Assembly (NCBI GenBank): GCA_023700805.1
Contig: JAMPYF010000011.1
Coordinates: 1-64,000 of the forward strand
DNA: 64,000 nt
Direction: 5' to 3'
Origin: Sulfuritalea sp.
GTDB lineage: Bacteria > Pseudomonadota > Gammaproteobacteria > Burkholderiales > Rhodocyclaceae
Of this stretch, positions 26,432 through 35,984 are shown one piece after another. Numbering within the stretch: the stretch's first letter is position 1; the number at the start of each line of letters is the position of its first letter. The notes under the pieces are model-generated. The model did no database searches, had not been told where the DNA came from, and saw nothing but the letters and a program-made list of their open reading frames with translations. A program made the position numbers and the translations under genes.

Positions 26432-26930
26432 AGTGCATCGACGGGCGTGCCCGGACCACTGCGGCACGGGTGCAGGTGATGCGCCTCCCAGCGGAAGACT
26501 TCTTCGATACTGAAGCGGATGACGTCACCGTTGACCGGTTGGTGGACAGGAATGCCGAGCCGCTGGCCTTCCTGATTCTGTTTGTTGAGAACCGGATGCC
26601 TGATTGGCGGTTCCTCCGGGGCGGAGTCGGCGCGCCCGTCATCGGCGACGGCTGCGAGTGCCAATCGACATCTCTGAACTTCCGGTCGCGGACATCTGCG
26701 GCGGCGCGGAATCCCTCCCCGGAATCACGCACATATGGCGAGCCTTCCCACGGGGTCTGAGGCTCGGCGGAGACGCGGGTTTCGTTTCTTGTTAAACTGC
26801 TCAAAATATCAGCACGGGGGTTCTCTGGAACCCCCGTGCTTGTTTGCAGATCCGCCTGCCGGCCTTCGCGGCCCGGTTCTGCCTGCGGGCCCTGCTCCGC
26901 CCGACGCGACAGCCCGGATACAATCGCCGC
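26432..26930. other. Gap between Fic gene and tcdA
   Basis: Open frames exist on both strands (e.g. 26413-26664 minus) but none has a convincing start or recognisable family. Possibly decayed accessory DNA. A strong hairpin lies at 26811-26840. Confidence 0.4.
26811..26840. terminator. Strong hairpin, probable terminator
   Basis: AGCACGGGGGTTC-tctg-GAACCCCCGTGCT: 13-bp perfect arms followed by TGTTTGC on plus; preceded by AAAATATC, which gives a T-rich tail on minus. Confidence 0.75.
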
Positions 26931-27788
26931 ATGACTTCCGTTGCCGATCACCAGCGCCGCTTCGGCGGCATCGAGCGCCTGTACGGGGCCGGCGCGCTGG
27001 CGCGCGCCGCGGCCGCGCATGTCGTGGTGGTGGGCATCGGCGGGGTCGGGTCATGGGCGGCGGAAGCCCTGGCGCGGTCGGCGATCGGGCAACTGACCCT
27101 GATCGACCTCGACCATGTCGCCGAATCCAACATCAATCGCCAGATCCACGCCCTCGATTCGACGTTGGGCGCGGCCAAGACTGCGGCCATGGCGGCGCGC
27201 ATTGCGCAGATCAATCCGGCCTGCGTGGTCAATACGGTGGAGGAGTTCATCGACGAGCGCAATCCGGCGAGCCTGATCCCGCCCTGCAGCGCGGTGCTCG
27301 ACGCGATCGACCATGTGCGCGCCAAGGCGGCCCTGATCGCCTGGTGCCGCCGCGCCGGGATCCGCGTGGTGACCACCGGCGCCGCCGGCGGCCGCAGCGA
27401 CCCGACGCGGATCGAGGTCATCGACCTGGCGCGCACCACGCAGGATGCGCTGGCCTCCAAGGTTCGCGCGCAGTTGCGCAAGGACTACGGCTTCCCCCGC
27501 GACCCGAAGAAGAAATTCGGCGTCGATTGCGTGTTCTCGCCCGAGCCAATTCGGCGACCGGCGCATATCCTCGGCGACTTTGCACAGCCGCCGACCGGCG
27601 TGGGCGCGGAGCAGTGCTCCGCGAATTCCCCACACCGTCCCACCAGCGCCAACTCTTGCGCGGTCGATGAGGGCTTCGATGCCGGCGCCGGGCTCAACTG
27701 CGCCGGTTACGGTTCCGCGGTGGCGGTCACGGCAAGTTTCGGCTTCGCCGCGGCGGCCCGGGTTCTCGCCGGTATACTTCCGGCATGA
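26931..27788 (+). CDS. tcdA: tRNA threonylcarbamoyladenosine dehydratase
   Basis: A 285-aa E1/MoeB-type ATP-dependent enzyme that converts t6A37 of tRNA to its cyclic form. VVVVGIGGVGSWAAEALARS is the nucleotide site, DHVAESNINRQIHA the Arg finger region, and GLNCAGYGSA the C-terminal conserved block. Before that block there is an unusual insertion of about 25 residues made by a palindrome plus a dispersed-repeat copy. The start at 26931 follows the homologous N-terminus. It overlaps the next gene as ATGA. Confidence 0.92.
   Translation: MTSVADHQRRFGGIERLYGAGALARAAAAHVVVVGIGGVGSWAAEALARSAIGQLTLIDLDHVAESNINRQIHALDSTLGAAKTAAMAARIAQINPACVVNTVEEFIDERNPASLIPPCSAVLDAIDHVRAKAALIAWCRRAGIRVVTTGAAGGRSDPTRIEVIDLARTTQDALASKVRAQLRKDYGFPRDPKKKFGVDCVFSPEPIRRPAHILGDFAQPPTGVGAEQCSANSPHRPTSANSCAVDEGFDAGAGLNCAGYGSAVAVTASFGFAAAARVLAGILPA
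27605..27658. repeat. Palindrome plus dispersed-repeat copy 4 inserted within tcdA
   Basis: CGCGGAGCA-g-TGCTCCGCG (27605-27623) is followed by a minus-strand repeat copy (AAGAGTTGGCGCTGG, then T-GGG-ACGG; about 27631-27656). Together they code for a segment absent from typical TcdA proteins. Confidence 0.55.
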
Positions 27789-28549
27789 CGAATCCGCCCG
27801 TGCTGCCAGTGGTCCTGGTTACCGGCGCCGCGCGTCGCGTCGGTGCCGGGATCGCGCGCAGCCTGCACGCTGCGGGCGCCTGCGTGGCGATCCACTATCG
27901 CGCATCTTCCGCCGCGGCGGATGCTCTGGCCGCCGAGCTGAACGCGGCGCGCCCGGACGCGGCGGGCGAATCCGCCGCCTGCTTCGCCGCCGACCTGCTC
28001 GACATGGCGGCGCTGCCGCGCCTGGTGGCGGCCGTGGTGGCGCGCTTCGGCCGGCTCGATGCGCTGGTGAACAACGCCTCCTCGTTCTACGCCACGCGGC
28101 TCGACGGCGTCGACGCGGCCGCCTGGGACGACCTGATCGGCACCAACCTCAAGGCCCCGCTGTTCCTCGCCCAGGCCGCGGCGCCGCATCTCGAAAGCAG
28201 CGGCGGCTGCATCGTCAATATCACCGACATCCACGCCGAGCGCCCGCTCAAGGGCTATCCGCTGTACTGCGCGGCCAAGGCCGGCCTGCTCGGCCTGACC
28301 CGCGCCCTGGCGCTGGAACTCGGGCCGCGGGTAAGGGTGAATGCGGTGGCGCCCGGCGCCATCGAATGGCCCCAGGGCACGGATGACTTTCCGCCGCAGG
28401 TGCGCGCGGCTATCATTGAGAACACGCTGCTGAAGCGGGTCGGCTCGCCCGCCGACATCGCGCGCGCCGTCAAATTTCTTGTCTTCGATGCACCCTATGT
28501 CACCGGGCAGGTGATCAATGTCGACGGCGGCCGGACCGCCCATCTATGA
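27785..28549 (+). CDS. SDR-family pteridine reductase
   Basis: A 254-aa short-chain dehydrogenase. [16 protein letters not shown] is the NADPH site with the Arg typical of pteridine reductases, followed by LVNNASSFY (~95), the catalytic YCAAKAG (~160) and [11 protein letters not shown] at the end. Pteridine reductases reduce dihydropteridines for folate salvage; the annotation rests on the GAARR-VG and NNASSF signatures. It overlaps both neighbours by ATGA-type junctions. Confidence 0.85.
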   Translation: MTNPPVLPVVLVTGAARRVGAGIARSLHAAGACVAIHYRASSAAADALAAELNAARPDAAGESAACFAADLLDMAALPRLVAAVVARFGRLDALVNNASSFYATRLDGVDAAAWDDLIGTNLKAPLFLAQAAAPHLESSGGCIVNITDIHAERPLKGYPLYCAAKAGLLGLTRALALELGPRVRVNAVAPGAIEWPQGTDDFPPQVRAAIIENTLLKRVGSPADIARAVKFLVFDAPYVTGQVINVDGGRTAHL

Positions 28550-29469
28550 ACGCTCCGCTGACCGCAAGCACCGCTCCGACCGCCCGCCAGGCGCAGAAAT
28601 CAGCCTTCGAGGCGAACAAGCTGGCCAAGCGCCTGCGCCGCGAGGTGGGCCAGGCGATCGCCGACTTCAACATGATCGAGGCCGGCGACAAGGTCATGGT
28701 CTGCCTCTCCGGCGGCAAGGATTCCTTCGCCCTGCTCGACGTGCTGCTGTTCCTGCGCGAGCACGCGCCGATCGCCTTCGACATCGTCGCCGTCAATCTC
28801 GACCAGAAGCAGCCCGGCTTCCCCGCCGAGGTGCTGCTCGACTACCTGCGCAGCATCGACGTGCCCTTCCACATCGAGAACGAGGACACTTATTCCATTG
28901 TCAAGCGTGTGATCCCGGAAGGCAAGACCACCTGCTCGCTGTGTTCGCGCCTGCGCCGCGGCGTGCTGTACCGCGTCGCCGGCGAACTGGGGGCGACCAA
29001 GATCGCGCTCGGCCATCATCGCGACGACATCCTGCAGACCCTGCTGCTCAACATGTTCTTCGCCGGCAAGCTGAAATCCATGCCGCCCAAGCTGGTATCC
29101 GACGACGGCCGCAACATCGTGATCCGGCCGCTGGCGTATTGCCGCGAGAGCGACCTGGCAGCCTGGGCCGCGGTGCGCGACTTCCCGATCATTCCCTGCA
29201 ACCTCTGCGGCTCGCAGCCCAACCTGCAGCGCCAGCAGGTCAAGCAGATGCTGAACGACTGGGACAAGCGCTTTCCGGGGCGCATCGAGACCATGTTCCG
29301 CAGCCTCTCCAATGTCGTGCCCTCGCATCTGCTCGACGCCCGCCTGTTCGATTTTGCCGGCCTCGCGGCGACCGGCACGCCCGATCCGGAAGGCGACATC
29401 GCCTTCGATCCGCCGGCCATGCCGCCTGAATCGGCGCAACCCGTCGGCTTTGCGGCAAAGGACGACTGA
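28546..29469 (+). CDS. ttcA: tRNA 2-thiocytidine32 synthetase
   Basis: A 307-aa PP-loop ATPase. [19 protein letters not shown] (~55) is the PP-loop. CSLC (~130) and [14 protein letters not shown] (~220) supply the iron-sulfur cysteines used for thiolation of C32. Full length, coupled to the upstream reductase by an ATGA overlap. Confidence 0.96.
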   Translation: MNAPLTASTAPTARQAQKSAFEANKLAKRLRREVGQAIADFNMIEAGDKVMVCLSGGKDSFALLDVLLFLREHAPIAFDIVAVNLDQKQPGFPAEVLLDYLRSIDVPFHIENEDTYSIVKRVIPEGKTTCSLCSRLRRGVLYRVAGELGATKIALGHHRDDILQTLLLNMFFAGKLKSMPPKLVSDDGRNIVIRPLAYCRESDLAAWAAVRDFPIIPCNLCGSQPNLQRQQVKQMLNDWDKRFPGRIETMFRSLSNVVPSHLLDARLFDFAGLAATGTPDPEGDIAFDPPAMPPESAQPVGFAAKDD

Positions 29470-30251
29470 TGGACGCGCGCCGCCTCCCCGCGCGCCACGG
29501 CATACTCTGGCTGCTGGCCGGCTTCGCCCTGTTTCGCCGCCATCCGCCGCTGATGACGGCGCTGACCTTCGCCTACCTGCTGACCGTGATCGTGGTCAAC
29601 CTGATTCCGAAAATCGGCCCCTTCCTGTTGCCGCTGCTGCTGCCGACCCTGACCGTCCTGCTGGCCAACGGCAGCCGCGCCATCGAACGCGGCCAGCCCT
29701 TCGACGCCAACACCCTGGGCTTCGGCATCGGCGCCCAGCGCACCGGCCTGCTGCGCCTGGGCGGCCTGCACCTGGTGGGCTCCAGCCTGCTGGTGCTGGG
29801 CGGCGCGGCGCTGGGCGAACCGATCAACATCAGCGACGGCATGGACCAGGAAGAAACCCTGGCGCTCGCCACCGATCTCGGCATCCTGCTGGTGCTGGCC
29901 TCGCCGCTGCTGATGGCCTTCTGGTTCGCGCCCTTGCTGACCGCCTGGAACGGCGTCGGCGCGGGCAAATCGCTGTTCTTCAGCTTCGTCGCCAGCTGGC
30001 GCAACTGGCGCGCCTTCGCCATGTACGGACTGGCGCTGGCCTTGGTCGGCGCCCTGGTGCCGGGCCTGATCCTGATCGTCGCCGGCCTGCTGTCGCAGAC
30101 CCTGCTCGACATCCTCTCGGTGGCGCTGCGCATGCTGCTGATTTTCGTGCTGGCGCCGACCATGGTGGCCAGCGTGTATCTGTCCTATCGCGACGTGTTC
30201 GCGGCACCCGTGACCGTGCCTGGCTCAGTGCCGGCCCAGGCCGATGAGTGA
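29469..30251 (+). CDS. BPSS1780-type inner-membrane protein
   Basis: A 260-aa protein with six or so hydrophobic segments (e.g. LMTALTFAYLLTVIVVNLIP, LGILLVLASPLLMAFWF, LRMLLIFVLAPTMVASVYL) and the motif FWFAPLLTAWNGVGAGKSLFFS, typical of this betaproteobacterial membrane family of unknown function. The ATG overlaps the ttcA stop. Confidence 0.75.
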   Translation: MDARRLPARHGILWLLAGFALFRRHPPLMTALTFAYLLTVIVVNLIPKIGPFLLPLLLPTLTVLLANGSRAIERGQPFDANTLGFGIGAQRTGLLRLGGLHLVGSSLLVLGGAALGEPINISDGMDQEETLALATDLGILLVLASPLLMAFWFAPLLTAWNGVGAGKSLFFSFVASWRNWRAFAMYGLALALVGALVPGLILIVAGLLSQTLLDILSVALRMLLIFVLAPTMVASVYLSYRDVFAAPVTVPGSVPAQADE

Positions 30252-30936
30252 ACCCGGCGCGGGAGTGCTCGGCCTGTTCGGCGGCACCTTCGATCCGCTG
30301 CACGTTGCGCACCTGCGCCTGGCCCTGGAAGCGCGCGAGGCCCTGGGCCTGGCCGAGGTCTGCCTGATTCCGGCCGGCAGGCCGGCCTTGCGCGAGGCGC
30401 CGCTTTGCGCGGCCGCCGACCGCCTGGCGATGGTGGAGCGGGCGCTGGCCGAGCTGCCGGGATTCAGCGTCGACGCGGCCGAAGTGCTGCAGGCAAGCGG
30501 CGCGGCAGCCAGCGCGGCGCCGAGCTACACGATCGACACCCTGGAACGCCAGCGCCGCCTGCATGGCGCGCAGCGGCCGCTGGTGCTGCTGCTCGGCGCC
30601 GATGCCTTCGCCCGGTTCGAAGCCTGGCACCGCTGGCGCGAGCTGTTCGGCCTGGCGCATGTCGCCGTGGCGACGCGACCGGGGCATGAATTGAAAGTTG
30701 GCGCTGGCGAGACGGCGCTGGATGCCGAATTTGCCGCGCGCCGGGGCGTCGCCGCCGACCTCGCCGGCGCCCCGGCGGGGCGCATCGTGCCCTTCGCCAT
30801 CACCGCGCTGGAGATTTCCGCCAGCGCCATCCGCCGACGGCTGGCCGCGGGCCTCAGCGTCCGCTATCTGGTTCCCGAGGCCGTTCTCGACTATATTGAT
30901 TGCCATCAGCTCTACCGGACTTCGCATGGACATTAG
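30244..30936 (+). CDS. nadD: Nicotinate-nucleotide adenylyltransferase
   Basis: A 230-aa enzyme joining NaMN and ATP to NaAD. LGLFGGTFDPLHVAHLRLALEA is the nucleotidyltransferase signature with the HxxH motif, and ALEISASAIRRRLAAG is the C-terminal ISSTxIR-like motif. The linker ELKVGAGETALDAEFAAR is encoded by a dispersed-repeat copy (30695-30717). It overlaps the membrane-protein gene and ends 11 bp inside rsfS. Confidence 0.95.
   Translation: MSEPGAGVLGLFGGTFDPLHVAHLRLALEAREALGLAEVCLIPAGRPALREAPLCAAADRLAMVERALAELPGFSVDAAEVLQASGAAASAAPSYTIDTLERQRRLHGAQRPLVLLLGADAFARFEAWHRWRELFGLAHVAVATRPGHELKVGAGETALDAEFAARRGVAADLAGAPAGRIVPFAITALEISASAIRRRLAAGLSVRYLVPEAVLDYIDCHQLYRTSHGH
30695..30717 (+). 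repeat. Dispersed repeat, copy 5 (within nadD)
   Basis: AAAGTTGGCGCTGGCG-AG-ACGGCG, read in the frame KVGAGETA in a variable linker of NadD. Confidence 0.55.
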
Positions 30937-31294
30937 AAAACTTCAGAAAATCGCCGTCGCCGCCCTTGAGGACATCAAGGCCAAGGACGTCGAGGTGCTC
31001 AACACGAGCAAGATCTCGGCCCTGTTCGACCGCGTGATCATCGCCACCGGCGATTCCAACCGCCACGTCAGGTCCCTGGCGCGCAACGTCTATGACAAGG
31101 TCAAGGAGGCCGGCGGCGAGGTGATCGGCATCGAGGGCGAGGAGACCGGCGAATGGGTGCTGGTCGACCTCGGCGACATCGTGGTGCACGTCATGCAACC
31201 CGCGGTGCGCGTCTATTACAACCTCGAAGAATTGTGGAAGGTGGTGCCCAAGCGCCCGCGCAAGAAGGCCGACAGCGACGCCGGCGGCGAATGA
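30926..31294 (+). CDS. rsfS: Ribosomal silencing factor RsfS
   Basis: A 122-aa Iojap/RsfS protein that binds uL14 and blocks subunit joining. It has [42 protein letters not shown] and YYNLEELW, all family signatures. The start at 30926 was taken from the homologous [11 protein letters not shown]. It lies within the standard nadD-rsfS-rlmH order and overlaps rlmH by four bases. Confidence 0.96.
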   Translation: MDIRKLQKIAVAALEDIKAKDVEVLNTSKISALFDRVIIATGDSNRHVRSLARNVYDKVKEAGGEVIGIEGEETGEWVLVDLGDIVVHVMQPAVRVYYNLEELWKVVPKRPRKKADSDAGGE

Positions 31295-31761
31295 AATTGA
31301 TCGTTGCGGCCGTGTCTGCGCGGCCGCCGGAATGGGTTGCGGCCGGCTGGGCCGAGTACGCCAAGCGCATGCCGCGCGAACTGCCGCTGGAACTGCTGGA
31401 GATCCGGCCCGAACCGCGCAGCTCGGGCAAGAGCGCGGAAGCCATGATGGCGCTGGAGGCGGCGCGCATCGACGCGCAACTGCCGGCCGGCTGCCGCCGC
31501 ATCGCGCTCGACGAGCGCGGCGAGGCGCCGACCACGCGGCAGCTGGCCGAGCGTCTGGCAAAATGGATGGCCGGCGGCGACCACGTGGCCTTCATCATCG
31601 GCGGCCCCGACGGACTCGATCCGCGGATCAAGGACAGCGCCGACGAAACCCTGCGCCTTTCCAGCCTGACCCTGCCCCACGCCCTGGTGCGGGTAATCCT
31701 CGCCGAGGCCCTGTACCGCGCCGCGAGCGTGATAAAGGGCCACCCTTATCATCGCGACTGA
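31291..31761 (+). CDS. rlmH: 23S rRNA pseudouridine1915-N3 methyltransferase
   Basis: A 156-aa SPOUT methyltransferase: [19 protein letters not shown] (SAM knot), [19 protein letters not shown] and the terminal IKGHPYHRD. The ATG overlaps the rsfS stop. Confidence 0.96.
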   Translation: MKLIVAAVSARPPEWVAAGWAEYAKRMPRELPLELLEIRPEPRSSGKSAEAMMALEAARIDAQLPAGCRRIALDERGEAPTTRQLAERLAKWMAGGDHVAFIIGGPDGLDPRIKDSADETLRLSSLTLPHALVRVILAEALYRAASVIKGHPYHRD

Positions 31762-31802
31762 TTTATGCTCGAACGATTTGCCACCGACACTGCCTAAGAA
31801 CA

Positions 31803-32411
31803 ATGGATCCGCGCATCTACCTTGCCTCCAGAAGTCCGCGCCGCCGCGAGTTGCTGACCCAGATCGGCGTGCGCTTCGATCTGCTGCTGTTCCGCGGCGG
31901 ACCGCGCGAGGACGAGGAAGTCAATGAAGACTGGCTGCCCGGCGAGGCGCCCGACCAATACGTGCAGCGCGTGGCGCGGGCCAAGGCGGTGTTCGGCGCC
32001 GCCCTCCTGGCGCGCCGGCCGCTGGTGGTGCATCCGGTGCTGGCGGCCGACACCACGCTCGACCTGGATGGCGAGATCATCGGCAAGCCGCGTGACGAAG
32101 ACGACGCGGCAGAAATCCTGGCGCGCCTCTCCGGCCGCAGCCATCGCGTGCTGACCGCCGTCGCGATGGCCAAGTACGAGCGCGTCGAACACTGCCTGTC
32201 GGTCAGCGAAGTGCGCTTCCGCGCGCTCAGCGCCAAGGAAATCGGGCGTTACGTGCGCAGCGGCGAGCCGATGGACAAGGCCGGCGCCTACGGCATCCAG
32301 GGTCGCGCCGCGGTGTTCATCGAAGAGATACGCGGCTCGCATTCCGGCATCGTCGGCCTGCCGCTGTGCGAAACCGCGCTGCTGCTGCGCGAATTCGGTT
32401 ATCCGCTGTGA
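31803..32411 (+). CDS. maf: Maf-family nucleotide pyrophosphatase
   Basis: A 202-aa protein. IYLASRSPRRRELLTQIG is the substrate-binding loop, VLAADTTLDLDGEIIGKP carries the catalytic Asp and metal site, and DKAGAYGIQGRAAVFIEEI closes the fold. It cleans modified or non-canonical NTPs (dTTP/UTP type) and is linked to septum control in some bacteria. Confidence 0.93.
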   Translation: MDPRIYLASRSPRRRELLTQIGVRFDLLLFRGGPREDEEVNEDWLPGEAPDQYVQRVARAKAVFGAALLARRPLVVHPVLAADTTLDLDGEIIGKPRDEDDAAEILARLSGRSHRVLTAVAMAKYERVEHCLSVSEVRFRALSAKEIGRYVRSGEPMDKAGAYGIQGRAAVFIEEIRGSHSGIVGLPLCETALLLREFGYPL

Positions 32412-32454
32412 CGGCGCTGCCCCGCCCGCGCCGCCAGGAGGACAGAAGCCCGTG

Positions 32455-33924
32455 ATGACCGAACAGTTCCTGATCAATTTCACGCCGCAGGAAACCCGCG
32501 TCGCCCTGCTGCAGCAGGGCGTGGTGCAGGAACTGCACATCGAGCGCACCGACGGCCGCGGCATCGTCGGCAACGTCTATCTCGGCCGCGTCGTGCGCGT
32601 GCTCCCCGGCATGCAGTCGGCATTCATCGAAATCGGCCTGGAGCGCACCGCCTTCCTGCACGTGGCCGACATCTGGAGCGAACGCCCGGCCGGCAACGGC
32701 CATGGCAACCACGAAACACGCCCCATCGAACGCATCCTGAGCGAGGGGCAATCGCTGATGGTGCAGGTGCAGAAGGATCCGATCGGCACCAAGGGGGCGC
32801 GGCTGACCACGCAGATCTCCATCGCCGGGCGCCTGCTGGTGCACCTGCCGCAGGACACCCACATCGGCATCTCGCAGCGCATCGGCGAGGAAGCCGAGCG
32901 CGAGCGGCTGCGCGCGCGCATCCAGGCCCTGCTGCCGGGCGACCAGCCGGGCGGCTACATCCTGCGCACCGTCGCCGCCGACGCCGGCGACGACGACCTG
33001 GCGGCCGACATCGCCTACCTGCGCCGCATCTGGCGCGAGATCAAGAGCCGCAGCATCGGCGCCCTGCCGCCGATGCTGCTGCACCACGACCTGACCCTGG
33101 CGCAGCGCGTGCTGCGCGATCTGGTCAGCAGCGAAACCAGCAGCGTCATCATCGACTCGCGGGAGAACTTCCAGAAACTGCAGAACTTCGCCCAAGAATA
33201 CGTGCCGCAGGTCTCCGACCGCCTGACGCACTACACCGGCGAGCGGCCGCTGTTCGACCTGCACGGCGTCGAGGATGAAATCCAGAAGGCGCTGGCGCGC
33301 CGCGTCGACCTCAAGTCGGGCGGCTACCTGATCTTCGACCAGACCGAGGCCATGACCACGGTCGACGTGAATACCGGCGGCTATGTCGGCTCGCGCAATT
33401 TCGACGACACGATTTTCAAGACCAATCTCGAAGCGGCGCAGACCATCGCGCGCCAGCTCAGGCTGCGCAACCTGGGCGGCATCATCATCGCCGACTTCAT
33501 CGACATGGAAGACGAGGAACACAAGGCGGCGGTGCTCGCCGAATTCAACAAGGCGCTGGCGCGCGACCACACGCGCATCACGGTTTCCGGCTTCACCCAG
33601 CTCGGCCTGGTCGAAATGACCAGGAAGCGCACGCGCGAGAGCCTCGCCCACATCCTCTGCGAACCCTGCCCCACCTGCGGCGGGCGCGGCGAGGTGAAGA
33701 CCGCGCAGACCGTCTGCTATGAGGTGCTGCGCGAACTGCTGCGCGAGGCGCGCCAGTTCACCGCGCGCGAAATGCGCGTGCTCGCCGCGCCGGCCGTGAT
33801 CGACCTGTTTCTCGACGAGGAATCGCAGGCGCTGGCCATGCTGTCCGAGTTCATCGGCCTGCCGATTTCGCTCCACGCGGAGAGCGGCTACACCCAGGAG
33901 CAGTTCGACATCGTTCTGATGTAG
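32455..33924 (+). CDS. rng: Ribonuclease G
   Basis: A 489-aa endoribonuclease for 16S rRNA 5' processing and mRNA decay. The N-terminal S1-like segment (GNVYLGRVVRVLPGMQSAFIEIG) is followed by the catalytic domain with VDVNTGGYVGSRNFDDTIF and GGIIIADFIDMEDEEH (metal-binding Asp residues), then the Zn-link CEPCPTCGGRGEVKT. AGGAGG lies upstream. A GTG three bases earlier (32452) is an equally possible start. Confidence 0.95.
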   Translation: MTEQFLINFTPQETRVALLQQGVVQELHIERTDGRGIVGNVYLGRVVRVLPGMQSAFIEIGLERTAFLHVADIWSERPAGNGHGNHETRPIERILSEGQSLMVQVQKDPIGTKGARLTTQISIAGRLLVHLPQDTHIGISQRIGEEAERERLRARIQALLPGDQPGGYILRTVAADAGDDDLAADIAYLRRIWREIKSRSIGALPPMLLHHDLTLAQRVLRDLVSSETSSVIIDSRENFQKLQNFAQEYVPQVSDRLTHYTGERPLFDLHGVEDEIQKALARRVDLKSGGYLIFDQTEAMTTVDVNTGGYVGSRNFDDTIFKTNLEAAQTIARQLRLRNLGGIIIADFIDMEDEEHKAAVLAEFNKALARDHTRITVSGFTQLGLVEMTRKRTRESLAHILCEPCPTCGGRGEVKTAQTVCYEVLRELLREARQFTAREMRVLAAPAVIDLFLDEESQALAMLSEFIGLPISLHAESGYTQEQFDIVLM

Positions 33925-33943
33925 CGTTAAAATCCGCCGCGAC

Positions 33944-34017
33944 GCGGGTGTCGTATAACGGCATTACCTCAGCTTCCCAAGCTGATGAAGAGGGTTCGAC
34001 TCCCTTCACCCGCTCCA
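33944..34017 (+). tRNA. tRNA-Gly (CCC)
   Basis: 74 nt with encoded CCA. Acceptor GCGGGTG pairs with CACCCGC, anticodon loop TTCCCAA gives CCC, and T loop is TTCGACT. It lies 19 bp after rng. Confidence 0.96.
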
Positions 34018-34071
34018 GAACAATCATCCCGGCCGGCCGCCGCGCCGGCGCGACTTTCCCGCGGAATTCCC

Positions 34072-34506
34072 ATGGCGATCTGGCACACCTGCTTTCCCCT
34101 GGACGAGGCCAACCGGCGTGGCCAGGGCTGCGCCAACGGCCATCTCGGCATCGAGCTGATCGAGGCCGGCGAGGACTACCTGAAGGGGCGCATGCCGGTC
34201 GACCAGCGCACCCGGCAGCCCGCGGGCGTCCTCCATGGCGGCGTCTCGCTGGTGCTGGCCGAGACCCTGACTTCCTGGGCGGCCGCGTTTGTCGTCGATC
34301 CCGAAAAATTCCACTGCGTCGGCCAGGAAATCAACGCCAATCACGTGCGCGCAGCGGAAAGCGGCTGGGTCTACGGGGTGGCGCGGCCCCTGCACCTTGG
34401 ACGCAGCAGCCACGTCTGGGATGTGCGCATCCATGACGAAGCGCTCCGGCTGATCTGCGTCTCGCGCGTCACCATGGCCGTCCTGGCGACGCCGAACCGC
34501 TACTGA
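34072..34506 (+). CDS. Hotdog-fold thioesterase (PaaI/EntH-like)
   Basis: A 144-aa protein with the hotdog motif GVLHGGVSLVLAETLTSWAA (~58), holding the helix-capping HGG and catalytic-region Glu, and QEINANHVRAAESGWVYG. Probably hydrolyses acyl- or aryl-CoA thioesters. The ATG at 34072 is preferred over the ORF-track start, which lies within tRNA-Gly. Confidence 0.88.
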   Translation: MAIWHTCFPLDEANRRGQGCANGHLGIELIEAGEDYLKGRMPVDQRTRQPAGVLHGGVSLVLAETLTSWAAAFVVDPEKFHCVGQEINANHVRAAESGWVYGVARPLHLGRSSHVWDVRIHDEALRLICVSRVTMAVLATPNRY

Positions 34507-34514
34507 AAAAAACG

Positions 34515-34540
34515 GGACGGGCTTGCCGGCCCGTCCCGCT
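34515..34540. terminator. Bidirectional terminator
   Basis: GGGACGGGC-ttgc-cGGCCCGTCCC-type stem preceded by A7 and followed by CTTCTCC, between the convergent thioesterase and FecR genes. Confidence 0.75.
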
Positions 34541-34561
34541 TCTCCGGGTCAAGCGCCGCTG

Positions 34562-35800
34562 TTACTGCTGCGTGGTTTCGGCCTTGACCGCGACCCACTT
34601 GCCGGCACGCAGTTCGATCGAGTACTGCTCCAGCGATTCGAAGCGATAGGGCTTGCCCGACTGCTTGCCCTGCTCGACCACCACCGACCTCAGGCTGATG
34701 CGGTCGCAGGTCATGCCCCCGGAGAGGTCGGTCAGGCGCGCATCGGTCCACACGCGGCGCTGCTTGTAGTCCTTGAGCCCCTTCATGGCGGCGATGGTGC
34801 TCTGGGCCAGTTCGTCGCGCAGGAGGTCGACGCTGGTCATCTTGCCGTCCTTTTCCTTCACCGTGGCGCGCACCGCGGCGTCGGGCGCGAACATGGCGAT
34901 GATCGCCTGCGCATCGCCCTTGGCGATCGCGCCGTCGAGCTGCGCCAGCCAGGTCTTGGCGATGTCGGTCGGCGCGCAGGCGGCAGCCGCGGTGGCGGCG
35001 TCGGGCGACTTGCGCCTTTGCTCGAGCTGCTTCTTGCTTTCCTGGTCGGCCGTCTGCGAATAACGGTCGAGTTCGGTGTCGAATTCGCCGGGCACGTAGA
35101 AACTCGGCACCTTGTCGAGCAGCACCGGCAACAGGATGGTCAACAGCGCCCGCTCCTTGGTCTTGGCCGGCGCGCGCACGAAGCCGACCTTGCCCGGATC
35201 GATATCGAGCGTGTTGTCGCCGACCTTCATGGTGGTTCCGCCGCGATTCACCTTGTCGTAGGTACCCTCCGGGTTGGAAGTCTCCCTGGCCAGTTCCGGC
35301 GACAGCACATAGGGCTCGTGGTCGGTGCCGCGTATGCCGATGGTGGCCGAGGCGGTGACGATGTTGTGCCCGGAACGGTTGGTCTGGGCAATCCAGCCGC
35401 TGATCACGCGCAGCGAGCCGGTGACGAGCCGCATCGTGAAGCCGTCGGAGGGCTTGTCCTCGGCGGCGAATTTTTCGGCGATGAATTCGGTGCTGGGACG
35501 AACCGCGACCACGCCCGCATCCTCGGTCCGGAGCACCGCCTCCGCCTGCGGCGCGGCACGCACGCGCTCACCGACGTAAACCGGATCGCCCTCGCGCAGC
35601 TTTCTGCTGGCGCTGCCGCGTACCGCGGTGATTTCGCCGCGCATGCGCCAGACCGTGCCGAACCGCGTAGCGCCGGCCGGGGCCGGCGTGGCGGCAGTGG
35701 AATTCGATGTTGGCGTCGCCTGGCTCGGCAATGCCGCGCCCATGAGCAAAAAGCACAAGCCCAAGGCGCCCAACCCGGCGCGATTGAAAGTCCATTCCAT
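34562..35800 (-). CDS. FecR-domain periplasmic protein with C-terminal NTF2-like domain
   Basis: A 412-aa exported protein. The signal peptide (ALGLCFLLMGAALPSQA) is followed by a FecR domain (~50-190: REGDPVYVGERVRAAPQAEAVLRT, TASATIGIRGTDHEPYV). A Lys/Glu-rich helical stretch follows, then ~130 residues (AKTWLAQLDGAIAKGDAQAIIAMFAPDAAV...) that look like a SnoaL/NTF2 fold. No FecI/TonB receptor is nearby, so it is more likely a structural or sensing lipopolysaccharide-side protein than an iron regulator. Function unknown. Confidence 0.75.
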   Translation of the reverse strand: MEWTFNRAGLGALGLCFLLMGAALPSQATPTSNSTAATPAPAGATRFGTVWRMRGEITAVRGSASRKLREGDPVYVGERVRAAPQAEAVLRTEDAGVVAVRPSTEFIAEKFAAEDKPSDGFTMRLVTGSLRVISGWIAQTNRSGHNIVTASATIGIRGTDHEPYVLSPELARETSNPEGTYDKVNRGGTTMKVGDNTLDIDPGKVGFVRAPAKTKERALLTILLPVLLDKVPSFYVPGEFDTELDRYSQTADQESKKQLEQRRKSPDAATAAAACAPTDIAKTWLAQLDGAIAKGDAQAIIAMFAPDAAVRATVKEKDGKMTSVDLLRDELAQSTIAAMKGLKDYKQRRVWTDARLTDLSGGMTCDRISLRSVVVEQGKQSGKPYRFESLEQYSIELRAGKWVAVKAETTQQ

Positions 35801-35984
35801 TTTGCGCTCCCTCAGTATCCGAAAAATACAAAACTCATCGTTTCATTGAAGCATACTTGCGGAATTCCCACTATGCAATTGTTGGCATTCGCCGGCAAGA
35901 ACTTCAGGCTGCCGACAGCGTCCGCGACGACCTGCCTGCCGTATTCCTTCGACAATCAACGCCCGGAACACGCGTTGCGCCGCT

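Noticed and set aside
26413-26664. 83-aa minus-strand ORF after the Fic gene
   Set aside because: No ribosome site and no recognisable family; kept only as undetermined intergenic DNA.
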